Source: Guyanagaster necrorhizus (Eukaryota; Basidiomycota; Agaricomycetes; Agaricales; Physalacriaceae). Taken from it: a DNA stretch of 64,000 nucleotides. The stretch's first letter is position 1. Each line of letters begins with the position of its first letter. Below, one piece after another: positions 46,438-58,813 of the stretch. The translations under genes were made by a program, and so were the position numbers. Below the pieces are notes generated by a model, which saw nothing but the letters and a program-made list of their open reading frames with translations, was not told the DNA's origin and searched no databases. Where the stretch lies: the NCBI RefSeq assembly GCF_019112545.1, contig NW_025064910.1, forward strand, positions 1 through 64,000, given 5' to 3'.

Positions 46438-47700
46438 AATCAAGAACTGACAATGTAAAAGATGAACAAGTGATGTACAATGGATTGGCAGCATAGCTAA
46501 GAGCTGACTGCAGGATACAGACCCTGAAAGAAGGCTCTTGATTGTCCTGCCAGCCAAGCAATAGCAGAAATGTGACACACTAAAACATTGTACTTCTGAT
46601 GAATAGAAATCATGCTTTTGATCTTGTTATATGAGAAGAAAGCTTTGCTGTTATATATGTCAAGCTGAAGAGAACAAGTGTAATGATGAGGATCATATCA
46701 AACATTTGAATGACAATCTCAAGGATCTCAGAATTAACTAGGCAGTCAGATTATAGGCAGATTATGGAACAGTTTGTGGGAAACTCACATTGAGTATTAG
46801 CTGATATTACTTGGAAAAGCAGATGATTTGACTGCTATAGAGATGCAATATTCCAGCTATGAGTGAGTTCAATGAGTCATAGAGCAACTATTATGATTGC
46901 AGATTTTAGATCTTTGTGAAAATCAGATGCAGTTTCCTTTTACTAGTACTATGATGCCAAGTGATAAAGTTGTGTATAAAGCCTGGTATTTCAATGATGG
47001 CAATATTATATTATTATAAGATGAACACAAGATATATTTACATACTTGACTGTCCAGTCCACTTCCAAGCATCTCAGACTCAATCATCATCATTACCTTC
47101 ATACCTGGAGTATATAGTGAGAAACATAGAGTGAAAATACATAATTTATAGACTTGCCTCTCAGATAGTGTTGATATTATCAACAGTCATTGTATAAATT
47201 ATAGCAGATATACAATGAGTTGACTCAAATGAACAGGGTATTAACACACTTCATAATTGCTTGAGAGAGTGAAGTGATGTGAATATTGTTTCAAGGCCTA
47301 TGGTATTATGAGTCATTCCATGATCTAATACTTTTACCTGATATTTTTCCCTTTTTTTCCTATCTCCTTAGTTTAGCCTATATTTGTTATTCCTACCATA
47401 TATATAAGCCAGTACATATATTGTAGCTAGAGATTTTTGCAACTGACCAAGCCTTTACATCTGTCAGTGACTGTGCAAGCCTTTTGTGAGAGAAGTGACT
47501 TTTACCATTCTCTTATATTTTTGACAGCTCTATTGGCTTAATCTTTGTTTTTATCTTTTTCTCTTTTTTATCTGTGCTTCTCTCTCTAAACTTTTTATAT
47601 CTCTCTATGTCAATATCTGGATCCCCTATGGCTTGATTATCTAAGGATATTCTGACTTTGACACTAATATCTAATTTTCTCTTTAATTCTTAGTTTCTTA
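46438..47700. other. Region upstream of element VIII, possible LTR
   Basis: No clear gene. From about 47380 there is a TATA-like stretch (catatatataagcc) and then a pyrimidine-rich segment leading into element VIII gag, as expected for an LTR and leader. No second copy exists in the window, so I cannot set LTR boundaries. Confidence 0.35.
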
Positions 47701-47702
47701 GA

Positions 47703-50285
47703 ATGTTGCATTACCCTTTGCACAGCCATCACAACATCACTGTTGTACTAGCTACATCAGAGATAGACAGTCCTTTATCTCAGTTATCAGGTGAGTTGTC
47801 ACCAACAGACTTTAATACTAAAAATGTGGCAGATTCTAGTGCTGTGAGCACTCAGGATGCTACTCCTGTTCTGGCTGTGAGCTGTGTTCCAGCATCTGGT
47901 GCTACAGTGCTGAGAAACCTTTCTCTTGCCTGTGCATAAGCAGAGAAAGAGGATTCAAATCACTCAGAGAAATCTGACTATAGAAGTTTCAGATAATGAT
48001 TCATCCTATAGTGATGTAGATAATGGAAATGATTATGAATCATCTACATCTTCTACCTTCAAGAAAGCATCCCATAGTACAGATGCAGAAGAATCCAATA
48101 GAATAGCAAGACCTGCAAGGCTTTGCTATACTCAGAGTTTTGATGACCTGAGGAAATATGAAGTTTATTTTGAAAGACTACATGAAGGAAGAAAGCTCAT
48201 AAAGAAACAGCTTTCTACTACTGATGCAGCTGAATGGAATTTGACAACTGCACAGCAGGAAATGCTTGCCAAACATCAAAACAAGCTGAGAGAAGATAGG
48301 AGCCAAGAGCAACCTACTGCATCTCAGACTCCAATAGCTATATCTGGATCCAGCTCTTACATTGCTAAAGGAAATTTTATTGATCACAATCAGAAGATTG
48401 ATGATACTGAATTAGATGTTGAGACACAATATGAGGCTCTCAAAATATGGAATCAGGCTTGAGACATCAATCAAGAAGTCTCTGAAGGTGATGTGTCCTA
48501 TTTGGAGACTTGCCCAAAGGTTGAAGATGGTTTTATGACTGTCAGGAAGTCTTCTAAGCATAACAAACAGAAAGATCTTGGGAATTAAAACCAAAGACAA
48601 AGGTTCATAAAACAAGCCACTATGATGCTCTTGAAGTAGAGAAAACATCAGACAAAGGTTCTGAGTCAGATTTAGAGACAGAGCCTCAACCAAAAAAGGC
48701 ACCCTCTAAGATAAGTGCAAAATCTTTAAAACAGAAGACTGTCAGGTCATTGACTGATCATAAAATGAGAAACATCATATGAGAACACTCAAAGGCACCT
48801 TCAAATAGCTGTTATGGGAGCTGACATAAGTCTATCCACTCTGTAGATCAGCTATCACCTGATAGCTTCTTAGCTGATATGTTAGATATCAGCAAATCAA
48901 AGAAGAAGTGGAAGGTCTTATCTGAGCACAAGAAGAAATTCAATAACAAAAAGCTTGAGAAATAGAAGCATAAGCATTATGCTAGTTCCTCTAGCTCTAA
49001 ATCATCAGAGTCTGACTCAGATTCAGATTCTAATTATTCAGAATCTTCTCCATCAGACAATGGTTTCTCAAGCACTGGTTTGAGCTCATTGAGCTCAAGT
49101 AGCAGTAATGCAAGTGATGAGTTGGATGCATCAGATAGCTCTGAGCTATCCAATCATAGATGTCAACACTATCATCATCATAATAAAAGGCATAATTCCC
49201 ATTGGCATAAGCATAGAAGTCAAAAACATCACTGCAAAAGATTGATTTGACTAATACCTCCTATACTCTATGATGGCACAGCTGATGATGAAAAATTCCA
49301 TTGCTTTACAATAGAATTAACCCAATTCTGCAGAGAAGGTCAGGTTCTAAAGGATGAACAGGTATTTCTGGCATCATATTATCTGAAGAAAAAGGCATTA
49401 TCTTTCTTCATTTAGAAGGTTTTGAAGAACTATGCAGAATGGACATTGATAGACTTCTTGTGAGGAATCTTTAATTCATGCTTCTCTTTAAATTACCAAA
49501 GTCAGTAATGGGATAAAATAAAGAAGTGCTATCAGAATGACTGCACCATTTCAGAATACATTTATGAGCTGGAAACTTTATATGGCCTTGTTGGTGTAAC
49601 TAGCAAGTGTGAGCATATTATCAAGCTTTGGAATGTATTCTATAGAGAGATGCAGCATGAACTCTATTGAGCAAAGCTCAATAAGAAGGCTCATAGCTGA
49701 CACTGTATTGTCAAAGAGGCTGAACTCATTGAAATGGCTGATCTTGAGTCTACACCTTGTAGTACCAAGAAAAAGAAGCCATCACAGGGAGATTCTGGAA
49801 ACAGCAATAACCACAGAAATAGTGAGCATATATCTAAAAAATATAAGTCTGATAATAGTCATTCAAAAGGATATTCTCATGAGAAGAATGAACCCTGCAA
49901 GAGAGGATCTAAATTGCATAGTCAGTTATTGAGCTACAATCAACTCTTGTCATCTTTCAGAGATAATAAGCCATCAAACAGAGAGTGCAATGGTGGAAGC
50001 AAGTCTACCATAAATTCTAGCTCTACAAACAAACTATCAGAAAGCAAGAAGGCAGAACTTGTCACTGCAAATAAGTGCTTTAGATGTGAAGAAGTGAGAT
50101 ATATGACTAGAAATTGTCCTCACAATAACACAGTGAAGTCAAGCGACAAAACAGAGCCATCAGGCTTCTCAGCACATGATATACATTATGACTTGATAGA
50201 TGATCATCAGCTTCAAAATTTGGCAGAGATAACTGAAACAGTTGATCATATTTCAATTGGAATGATGTTTATGTCTATCAAATAA
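47703..50285 (+). pseudogene. Element VIII gag
   Basis: The N-terminal part is in two overlapping frames (47703-47939, 47926-48462), suggesting a frameshift or an intron. The second is 178 codons, acidic and polar. A very Ser-rich stretch (about 48960-49180) follows. The gag core begins at about 49246 with PPILYDGTADDEKFHCF and FLASYYLKKKALSF, and continues to YELETLYGLVG and KEAELIEMAD. A Lys/Ser-rich tail (open at 49734-50285) holds a knuckle, CFRCEEVRYMTRNC, in which Gly-His is Arg-Tyr. Several stops lie in the core. Gag would bind and package the element RNA. Confidence 0.82.
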
Positions 50286-51640
50286 GACAGTCAGTCCCAG
50301 AATGATAATCTATTCAATGAAGACACTCCAAACCTTGAATCTGTTTCAAAAACTGATGATTCTGAAAGCTCAAACTATGAAACTGATGGTGAGTGGACTT
50401 TGCAAGTGCTTACTGAGCTCTACATATCACCTATCAAATCTGAAAATGATATCACATCTTCAGGTTTTAGCTCTGATGATTCTGTTGAACCAAAATTAGA
50501 TGATCTAGAGACATTTATCCATGATTTCAGAAGTATTGAATGTAATGAAGCCTTACCAGTGTCTGGGATTGAGAAATTTGCTCATTCATGGTCTGAAAAG
50601 GATGTCTGCATAAGAGATCATAATAATGAACCTATGTATTGCTGGGCTGATAATACTAAGAATGTCTATGGGTATCCTGAGACAGACTATACCAACTTCA
50701 TACTGTGGCAGGAGGTGGATTCAAAGTGGTGACCTAATACAATTGGCAATCTACATCAATACACTGCAGAAATATGCTTGAACTATGATGCATCTTACTC
50801 TGGTGATGAGTTATGCTGGAGTGCAGTAAGCTCCTACTATTTCAGAGTATTCTATCTGAATCAGAAGACTTTTCCTATTGCAGATACTGAGCCAGAACAT
50901 GGAGAACTCATTTATATCTGCCTCACTGTTATAAAACCCAAAGTTTTATATTGGTGCATGGTATACAAAACAGCATGCTAGATTATTGGCATTACTATAT
51001 AACTCTACAGAGTGATACCACAATTTATCTGAAATTAGAGATGCAATAGTGTAAGACATACATTTTATTCTGAGTCATGGCATTAGTATGTATCCAGATC
51101 TGAAGAAATTAGGCTACAAAAGCCCAATCTCACTATATGATAGATTCCAGATTTCTTATAAGACATCAGACAGAAATCAGATTATGATTACTGATCAGGT
51201 GAATCTTGCTGTCCTTCATATTGATACTATATGGCCACAGGAATACATCATTGATGATGTGTACTGAGAGTTTAAGACCTTAGTAACAATCAAAAACTTG
51301 ATGAATCTGAACTTCAACCTTCTAAACTGGTATAGAAAGAAGCTTAATTAAGCCTATAAAGATCTTTTTCAGCACTTTTGAGGTTCTGTTGAATATGAAT
51401 TCTCACCTCATCTATTCTCACAGTCAGTAGAGATGAATGAATTTGAGTGAGAACTTGATATAATAGTTGCTAGAGCTGATAGTTACTTGTATTTAATGCA
51501 TGGAAACTTGTAGTGGAAAGAATGAAATGGCTACACTCATATTATGAGCATAGCAGACATCCAGATTGAATCTAAGATATACTCAGCTATTCAGCAACAT
51601 GCAGCAGTGGTTAAGGATATTGGCCAAGTAGTACCTCATC
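50286..51640 (+). pseudogene. Element VIII gag-protease linker
   Basis: A decayed stretch between the zinc knuckle and the protease. Open runs are 50400-50732 and 50778-50981. Blocks such as CLNYDASYSGDE and FYLNQKTFPIADTEPEHGE, and further a Trp-Tyr-Thr-Lys type block in another frame, match the kind of linker modules that agaricomycete Gypsy elements carry here. Their role is unknown. The modules seem to repeat a pattern of 'Tyr-Gly-Asp ... Phe-x-Val-Tyr'. Confidence 0.6.
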
Positions 51641-52509
51641 CTTTGGTTATCATTGTTGAGATTAATGGTAAACCATATTAAGCATTGATTGATACTGGCT
51701 TGCTGAGGAACTTTATATCCACTCAGCTTGCAGACCAGCTAAAAGTGTTTAAAACATACCTGCTGACTCTAATTCCCTTGCATCTTGCAGTATAAGATTT
51801 ATGTTCTAAGATTCTATATGAAACTAAAGTTCAATTTGAATATCAAGATATTAAAGTGAAACATTACTTTGATATAGCAAACCTCTCAGGATATGATCTA
51901 GTACTAGGCACAATGTGGTTATACCAGCATAATATACATGTTAGCTTTAATCTTTCTTCCATCAAAATAGGGAGCAGCATAGTATTGCCTATAAAAGGCA
52001 ATAATATGAGCCAACTTCAGTCTCAGGCAATGATGGCAAGTGATAATGTATTTAACCAAGTTCATATAGAGCTTAAAGAGTATGCAGCCCCCATTTATAA
52101 AATAGTCTTGGAGACTCTATTGCCACCACTTAGAGTGATTAATCATATTATTCCACTAATCAATAAGCAAAAGGTCTATCTATAAAGGCCTTCACAATGC
52201 CCAGAAGCCTTTCACTCACAGTGGGATCAGAAATGATAGGATTATCTAGCTTCAGATAAATGGAAACTCACTATCACTGGAAATTCTGTACCAATGTTAC
52301 TGATTCTGAAAGTAGAAAAGTTGAAGCACTTACTTCAGACAGTTATCAACTTACATGCACATAATGCTAACACCTGCAAGGTCTTTGCACCTCTTCCAAA
52401 TATTGAAGGCATTTTATGTTGTATTGCCAAATGTAAGTATCAGAGCATAATTGATAAAAAAGATGCTTATAAGCAAATCCATATAGTGCCTGAACATGTG
52501 GATAGAATA
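51641..52509 (+). pseudogene. Element VIII protease and N-terminal RT
   Basis: The aspartic protease carries ALIDTG (51682-51699) and later LGTMWL (about 51904-51921), the two signature blocks of retropepsins. RT begins at about 52120 with PLRVINHIIPLI and continues to DLHAHNANTCK-like sequence and YQSIIDKKDAYKQIHIVPEH, where RT motif A (an Asp in IIDKKDAY) is recognisable. It stops at 52509 at the junction with element V. The catalytic Asp of the protease is intact, but stops interrupt the frame. Confidence 0.85.
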
Positions 52510-52958
52510 TGTTAGACCCAAGTGATATGTGACCCCAATACATGATAAACAGGCACTGTATTGAGTTTGTACAGTCACACTTGAGTCCATTAAATGTATT
52601 TAGCAGTGTTATGTCTCAAGATCAATACAGTTGATTTGAGATAGAATAGTAAAGATAAAGAATAGCTTGAGGCTAGAGATATAGGGCAATTGCTATGCTA
52701 CTTATATATCATCTACTTTGAAGATAAATATAGTTCTACCAATTGTGCACTTCAACACTATAGTGCTCATCATCCTAGAGCATCATTACTACTTACAAAA
52801 GGAGTATTATTCTATTGTCAGGATGTCACTAAAAGTCATGAAGTAAGGGCTGATTGTGCTGACTAAGCCCTTCTCACAGTCCCAAATGCTGAGTCTAAGT
52901 GCTCTGACTAAGCATAAATAAGAATAAAAGATCAGAAAAAAGAGGAAAAATTATAACA
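52510..52958 (-). repeat. 3' LTR of element V (minus strand)
   Basis: On the minus strand it begins TGTTATA and ends GTCTAACA, 449 bp. It is preceded, in element orientation, by CTTAAGAAGAGAGTAA, the polypurine tract (52974-52959). Confidence 0.9.
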
Positions 52959-52991
52959 TTACTCTCTTCTTAAGACCATCATTCTAATGAC

Positions 52992-55900
52992 TTAATTTAA
53001 GGATAATTCATACTCATGTATGGTCTCATCTGCATTCATGCATTTCTCATTCACTCACTGGTTAGATTCAGGTCTGTATCTCTTTCAACTGATGAGATAA
53101 TTGACAGTCATTGTCATGCCTCCATCTTATGCTTATATTTTTGAGAGTTTATAATTTAGGACTTAATTGATTTCATAGTGTTCTTCATTATTGATCAGGT
53201 CAGGGGGAGATAAAGATGGCTGTTCTTGATTAAAGAATGCCAGAGTAACATATAGAGTTAAAAGGAATTTATTAAAGGTATTGTGAATGTGCTAATATAG
53301 TGGTAAATGGAGTTTATAGATAGAGACACTAACTTTTGCTAAGATAGGAAAAGAGTCAGTGCATTTATCTGTGAGCTTTTGTTTCAGTCATGAGAGATGG
53401 AGATTGGTCATATCTAACCAAACTTTATTGTTGATAGCATATTCATGAGCAGAACAGTGGTGTCTGTTGTATTATGTTTTTATAGCAGTAGCTGCTTTTT
53501 CTAGAGCTGATTGAGTTTTGATGTAAATCTTTGCAATTTCAGAAATGAAGTCAGTGGATGCAGGAGTAGAGGTGTGGACTCAAGAGTTCATGGTGACATT
53601 TGAATGTCAACTGTAGTTGATGAAAAATAGAGTCTTGCCAGTAGCAGAATGGATGTGGTTATTGTATTAGGATGCAGCAAGCATAAGCCACTCCACCCAG
53701 TTGTCTTGTCAGTGATTAATGAACATCTGAAGATATTTCTCAATTTCCTGGTTGACATGCTTTATCTGACCATCTGTTTGAGAGTGGTATGCAGTAGAAG
53801 CATTGCTGTGGATTCTGAGTAGTTGGTAAGGGTCATCCAAGAACTTGGATATGAATTGTGGTCCTCAATTAGAGATGACCATTTGCAGCATACTATACTT
53901 GGAATAGACTTCATCCTGAAGTATCCTTGTCCACTCTTTAGAAAATAGCTTGATGAAGCAAGTGATTGAAATGATAGCCTTAGAAAAGTGATCAACAATA
54001 ATGATAATAGTGTTATAGCCATTGCAGTCTGATAGCCCTGTGATCATGTCTACAGAAATGTGGGTCCATAGCTGTGTTGGAACTTCATTCAAATAAAGTG
54101 GTGCAGGTCAAGCTCATGTAGAGGACTTGGTTTGTTGATAAGTCTCACACCCTTTTATATATTTATTGATATTCTGATCCAGCTTCAGCTACTAATACTC
54201 TCATAGAACCAACTCCTTCATCTTAGATATCTCTGAGTGTCCTGCTGTCATATAGTCATAACTAATAGTGATTATCTCCCCTTGCAATGATGAATTTCTT
54301 GGGATGTAGATGCAGCCATCATAATAGAGGAGGCTATTATATCTGGTTATGTCTCTCTCATGATTCAGGGAAGTGGCAATCCCTTGATCCTAGAGGTTTA
54401 GTTGTCTGACAGCATTCTGGATCTTAGTATGTACTTCTTCTTCTGTTGGCATAATCATCATGTGAAAGTATTCTGGCTTTAATAATATGACTCTATCATT
54501 GTCCTCCTCTCCTTGATTGTGATCTACTCATCAACTCAGGGGGTCAGCCTTCTTGTTGGCCACTCCCACTTTGTGATAGAGTGTATACTGATATTCAGAA
54601 AGTTCCATCACCTATCAGGCCTGTCAGCAATTCAACTTTTGTGGAAGTTGAAAGTAGCATAAGTTCTGATGATCTGTCCACACCTCAAAGGTTTTTGTGG
54701 TCTCAATCAAGTAGTGTCACCACTCAGCTAATGCTAGCATGATAATCAGTAGTTCCTTATCATATATCTCATAGTTCTGCTCAGTGACTATTAGCATCTT
54801 GGAGAGAAAGACTACAGATCACCACCTCTCTTTCTGCTCCTGAGATAATACTGCTCTGATAGCTCCTTCACTGGAGTCAGCTTTGACTCTGAATTTTCCA
54901 TTCTGAGTGGAGATGGCTAAGACTATGTTCTCTGCCAGTCATCATTTAAGGTCATTGAATGCAGCCTGCTGGGATAATCCCCAAGTCCAGAAGGCATTTT
55001 CAGTGAGCTGCATCATAGGGTGTATGATCTTGCTATAATCATATATGAAGCAATGGTAGAAGTTTGTAAATCTCAAAAAGGACTGCAACTCTTTCTTCTT
55101 TGTTGGCTCTGGCCATTTGGTCACTCTGGCTATCTTGATGGGATCTATACAAATGCTCTCTTCACTGATAATGACTTTCAGATATTCTGTCTCTAGCACT
55201 TTGAACTCACATTTCTTGGCTTTAAGGAATAGCTTGGTTTTTCTCACTAACTTGAAAACTTGTCATACAAGTTATTAGTGCTCCTCCTTATCTTTTAACA
55301 TAATAAGTATATCATCTAAGTATATAGTTATCTTCTCTATAGTGATGAGATCTTTAAAAATATCATTCATCATCTATTAGAAGGTTGCCAGAGAGTTTGT
55401 CAAGCTGAAAAACATGACTGTTAGCTTGAATAGTCCTCAGTTTATCCTGAAGGCCACTTTCCACTTGTTTTCCTCCTTGATACAGATATTATTATATTCC
55501 CATCAGATATTGAGTTTGATGTAATAGTGGGCACCATGGAGCTTATCCATCAGTTCAGATATAAGGGGTAAGAGGTACCAATTCTTGATAGTTATCTTGT
55601 TTAGTTTGCAGTAATCATAGACTAGATAGAGTTTTTCATTCTTCTTTTTGACAAAGAAAAAGGAGAATGCCATGAGCAACTTGAATGGTCAGATCTGGCT
55701 GCTAGTGAGATTTTCATCCAGAAACTTGTTGAATTCCTATTGCTCAAGATGACCAAGGAGATAGATTTTACAATCAAGATTGGCACCAGCATTTGGTATC
55801 AACTTGATGGCATGATCTCACAGTTTCAGGTCCAGAAGTTCATCAAAGCTCTCTTTTGAGAACAAGTTGTGATAGTCACATGTCTATTCAGAAACTATTT

Positions 55901-56883
55901 TCTCAAAGGTTCTGATCTCCTTCTCTTTATTGGCTCTTGCCACCAAGTTGTTAGCATAGTGAACCACTCATAGTTGTACTGCCAGATTCATATTGATAAT
56001 GAAAATGGTTTTCCCATCCTCCATTTCTTCATCTCACTGATCATTGGAGTCAGCATCAGAAAGGGTGAATGGAATCTTTTGACAGCAACACTGAGTGAAG
56101 GTGATGCAACTGGTCTTCCAGTTGATCAGCAGATTGTGACAGATGAGCCAATCATGATCTAGGAAGAGCTTCTTGGTTTTCAGTTCAGTAATAGTGAGAT
56201 CAATTCATTTTGAGTGATTTCCAATGGTTAATTGAAGCTCTACAAACTCAGTGATAGATTCTACTTGGTTTTTGATCCTGTCAGCATTGTAAACAGGGAT
56301 TAGAGTAGTGGTGACTTTAGTTGGAAGGTGGTGCCTGTTGATGAAGGTATGATTAATTGAGCTTTCTATGCAGCTACTGTCAATTAATGCTGTGACAGCA
56401 AAAGTAGCTTGATCTATGAGGATTTGAATCTGTGCCTTAGTTGTAAGATCCCACTCATAGATCTTCTGCTGCCAGATAAACTTCTTTGGTCCTCAGAGCT
56501 CATTGAGCTATTTCAGGACTCTCCATTGCTCTGTTTTTTGTAGTCCCTCTACTAATTCATTGTCCACCTCATTAATTCTTATTTGATAGATCTATCCTTT
56601 TAGCACAGCAATGGCTTCTTCTGTGCTTCATGCATCTTTTGTGGCTTGCCAAGTCTATTCAGTATCAAATGGCTTTAGCCAGCCAGAGGGAGTCTCTCTC
56701 TGTTTGGCCTATAGACAGTTGAGTTTTCTCTTTTGGTGATTCCTTAGATGCATTGGTAGTGGAAACAGGACAGAATATATTTGAATGCTCATAAATAGTT
56801 TTACCTACAGAGAGCATATGAGTCTATCTCATAGCTACTTGTGACACATCAAAAAGTCCTTTGGCTGAGCTAGCAGAATTGCT
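52992..56883 (-). pseudogene. Element V pol, all modules present
   Basis: On the minus strand: protease (about 56400-56130) with ALIDSSCIESSI; RT (about 55740-55080) with YLDD kept (55322-55311); RNase H (about 54960-54600), with open run 55247-54942 covering the RT end; integrase (about 54360-53650) with VDMITGLSDCNGYNTIIII and ISNxGPQFISKF; chromodomain (about 53200-53000). It ends at TAA 52994-52992. The pol frame is -1 to gag and begins near 56883. Both the protease and RT active sites survive, but roughly 30 stops, many TGA for Arg, prevent translation. Confidence 0.9.
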
Positions 56884-58322
56884 TGCTAATCAGCCTCATC
56901 TTTTATCTCCTCAATCTTGGTTTTCTTTCCAAGGTCTTCAGGTCTATCTGCTTCTTTCTGCAACTTGGCAATCTGCACTTGAATATCTTCTCTGATTTGC
57001 TTCTTCTTTAGGCAGTCCTGTGATAAATGTCCTTTCTGCTCACAATTGAAATACTTCCTCTCCTTCTTAAGATAGTCAATATCTATGGGCTTATCACTTT
57101 CAGTGTATGTTACCCTTATTCTAGTCCTTTATATTGTATATAAAAAGGTTGATGTGGCATTAGTTTTGCTGGTGATGGGTCTGCTGTTGGGCTTCCCATT
57201 TGTCAGCAGATTAGTCTTCTTCTCAGTTGTGATTCCTGTGCTGATCATCTTCTGCCACAGCCTCTCCTTATTCATCTCTGTGATCCTATCTTTCCATGCA
57301 TCATAACTCTTCAGTATATTTGTGCTTATATCTAAGATCATCTTTATATAGGATAGAGGTACTCCTATCTTTAGATATTCAACTATTCATCCATCATTGT
57401 TAATGCTCTCCTGCACTCTCACAAGTGTCCTGAGGTGCTCCAGCTTGTTGAAGTACTCACTGGCTATCTTGTCTCCCATGCATAATTTCTTTATCTTGTT
57501 CTTATACACCTCTTAGACCATGGAGTCAATGAACTTGTTTCTGACCATCTGTTTGAAGACAGGCCAAGATAGAAAATAGTGATGCTGATGGATGGAAGAG
57601 TAGAATGTCAGAGATATGAGGATCCACCATTGCTTGGTCTTGCTTTTGAAGTATGATGCTGCAAAGGCTATCTTGTTCATGTCAGAGCCAAGGTATGTGA
57701 TATATATCTCAAAGTACTATTCACAGTCAATTAAGAAGTGATCAATATTGTCTGAAATGCTTTTGAACAGCCAGAGAGTTTAGAGAAGGTCAGGTTTGCA
57801 TTGAAGCATAGCAGTGTTTTGAGGTAATGCTCTTATTAGGTTGGGATACTCATCAAAAGGGGGTCACTGCCATTCAGCCAGTAAGCTAAGGAGAGAATAG
57901 AGAGAGCCATCTTTGGCTATAGGGCTCTCAGTCAGTCAAGGTTTGACTTGTATGATATGTCCATTTTGGATTATAAAACTAAGGCATACTACCTCAGAAT
58001 CATCCTCTTTCCCTATTGTTTCATTCTGTAGCAGTTTCCCTCTAAGCCAGCTTCTCTGGCCTGTCCAGGCATTTCTAAAGCTGATCAGCTGTAGAGGAGT
58101 CTAGGGTTTTAGTCAAACAGGCCAGAGTATAGCACCTTGGCCTGAGAGTATAGAATGGGGACATCAGGTGCTAGTGGTTCAGATTGAGAGAACTGTATAT
58201 GCAGCTCATACTGAGGAAACTGGCAGAGTGTTCAGCATAGGTTGAACCTTATACTCATAGGCTGATAGAGCCTTGAGTTGGATCTTAGGGTGTGTTCTGT
58301 TGTAAATATAGATAGCTCAGTC
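56884..58322 (-). pseudogene. Element V gag, C-terminal part
   Basis: The C-terminal third of gag. The capsid-like region is at about 57770-57280 (open run 57341-57129 downstream of it). A zinc knuckle reads YFNCEQKGHLSQDC (about 57050-57005), in which the first Cys is Tyr and the other three ligands are intact. A Lys/Glu-rich tail follows. The 5' part is separated by element VI. It is non-coding. Confidence 0.8.
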
Positions 58323-58780
58323 TATTAGAGCTGAGTGATATGTGATCAATATCATATAATAAACAGATGCTGTATTGCCTTTGTACAGTCACATCTGAGT
58401 CCAATGTGTGATGTATATGGCTGTTATGTCTCAAGGTCTATGCAAGTAGACTTGAGTAAGTGAGTATAATAAAGAATAGTTTGAGACTAGAGATACATAG
58501 TGCCATCTATGCTACTTATATACCTTTGTCTTGTTGCTAAATATACTGCTGCTAATTGTAAGTGTCTATGCTATAATACTTGTCATCTTGACAAGACAGT
58601 GCTACCTACAAAAGGCTTGTTGTGCTGTTGTCAGGATGTTGCTGCAGATCATGAGATAATAGTTGATTGTGCTGACTAAGATTATCCCACAGTTTAAGCA
58701 CTAGTATAGGCACCTTGATTAAGCATAAATAGAGGTCAATATTGAATAAAAGAATAGAAAATAATAGAAAAATTATAATA
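58323..58780 (-). repeat. 3' LTR of element VI (minus strand)
   Basis: On the minus strand it begins TATTATA and ends TCTAATA, 458 bp. It carries AGTCTCAAACTAT where other copies have AGCTTTGAGCTAA. This agrees with the variant in element VII and implies a second subfamily of priming sequence. Confidence 0.88.
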
Positions 58781-58813
58781 TTACCTTCTTCTTAAGATCA
58801 TCATCCCAATGGC

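Larger units (their letters stand above)
47703..52509 (+). mobile_element. Element VIII: second Ty3/Gypsy lineage, 3' truncated by V
   Basis: Contains a gag, a long linker, protease and the first part of RT, all unlike the O/I-VII family. The gag core and the RT start follow the pattern I associate with agaricomycete Gypsy elements. RT breaks off at 52509, exactly where the LTR of element V begins, so the rest of VIII is expected on the far side of V, beyond this window. Frameshifts and stops are frequent. Confidence 0.85.
52510..58322 (-). mobile_element. Element V: minus-strand chromovirus, gag split by VI
   Basis: On the minus strand the visible order, from its 3' end inward, is 3' LTR (52510-52958), polypurine tract, chromodomain, integrase, RNase H, RT, protease and gag. 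Gag is cut at 58322 by the LTR of element VI. Its gag start and 5' LTR must lie beyond this window. It sits in the RT of element VIII; the bases before it are GAATA, and their partner is outside the window. Confidence 0.9.
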
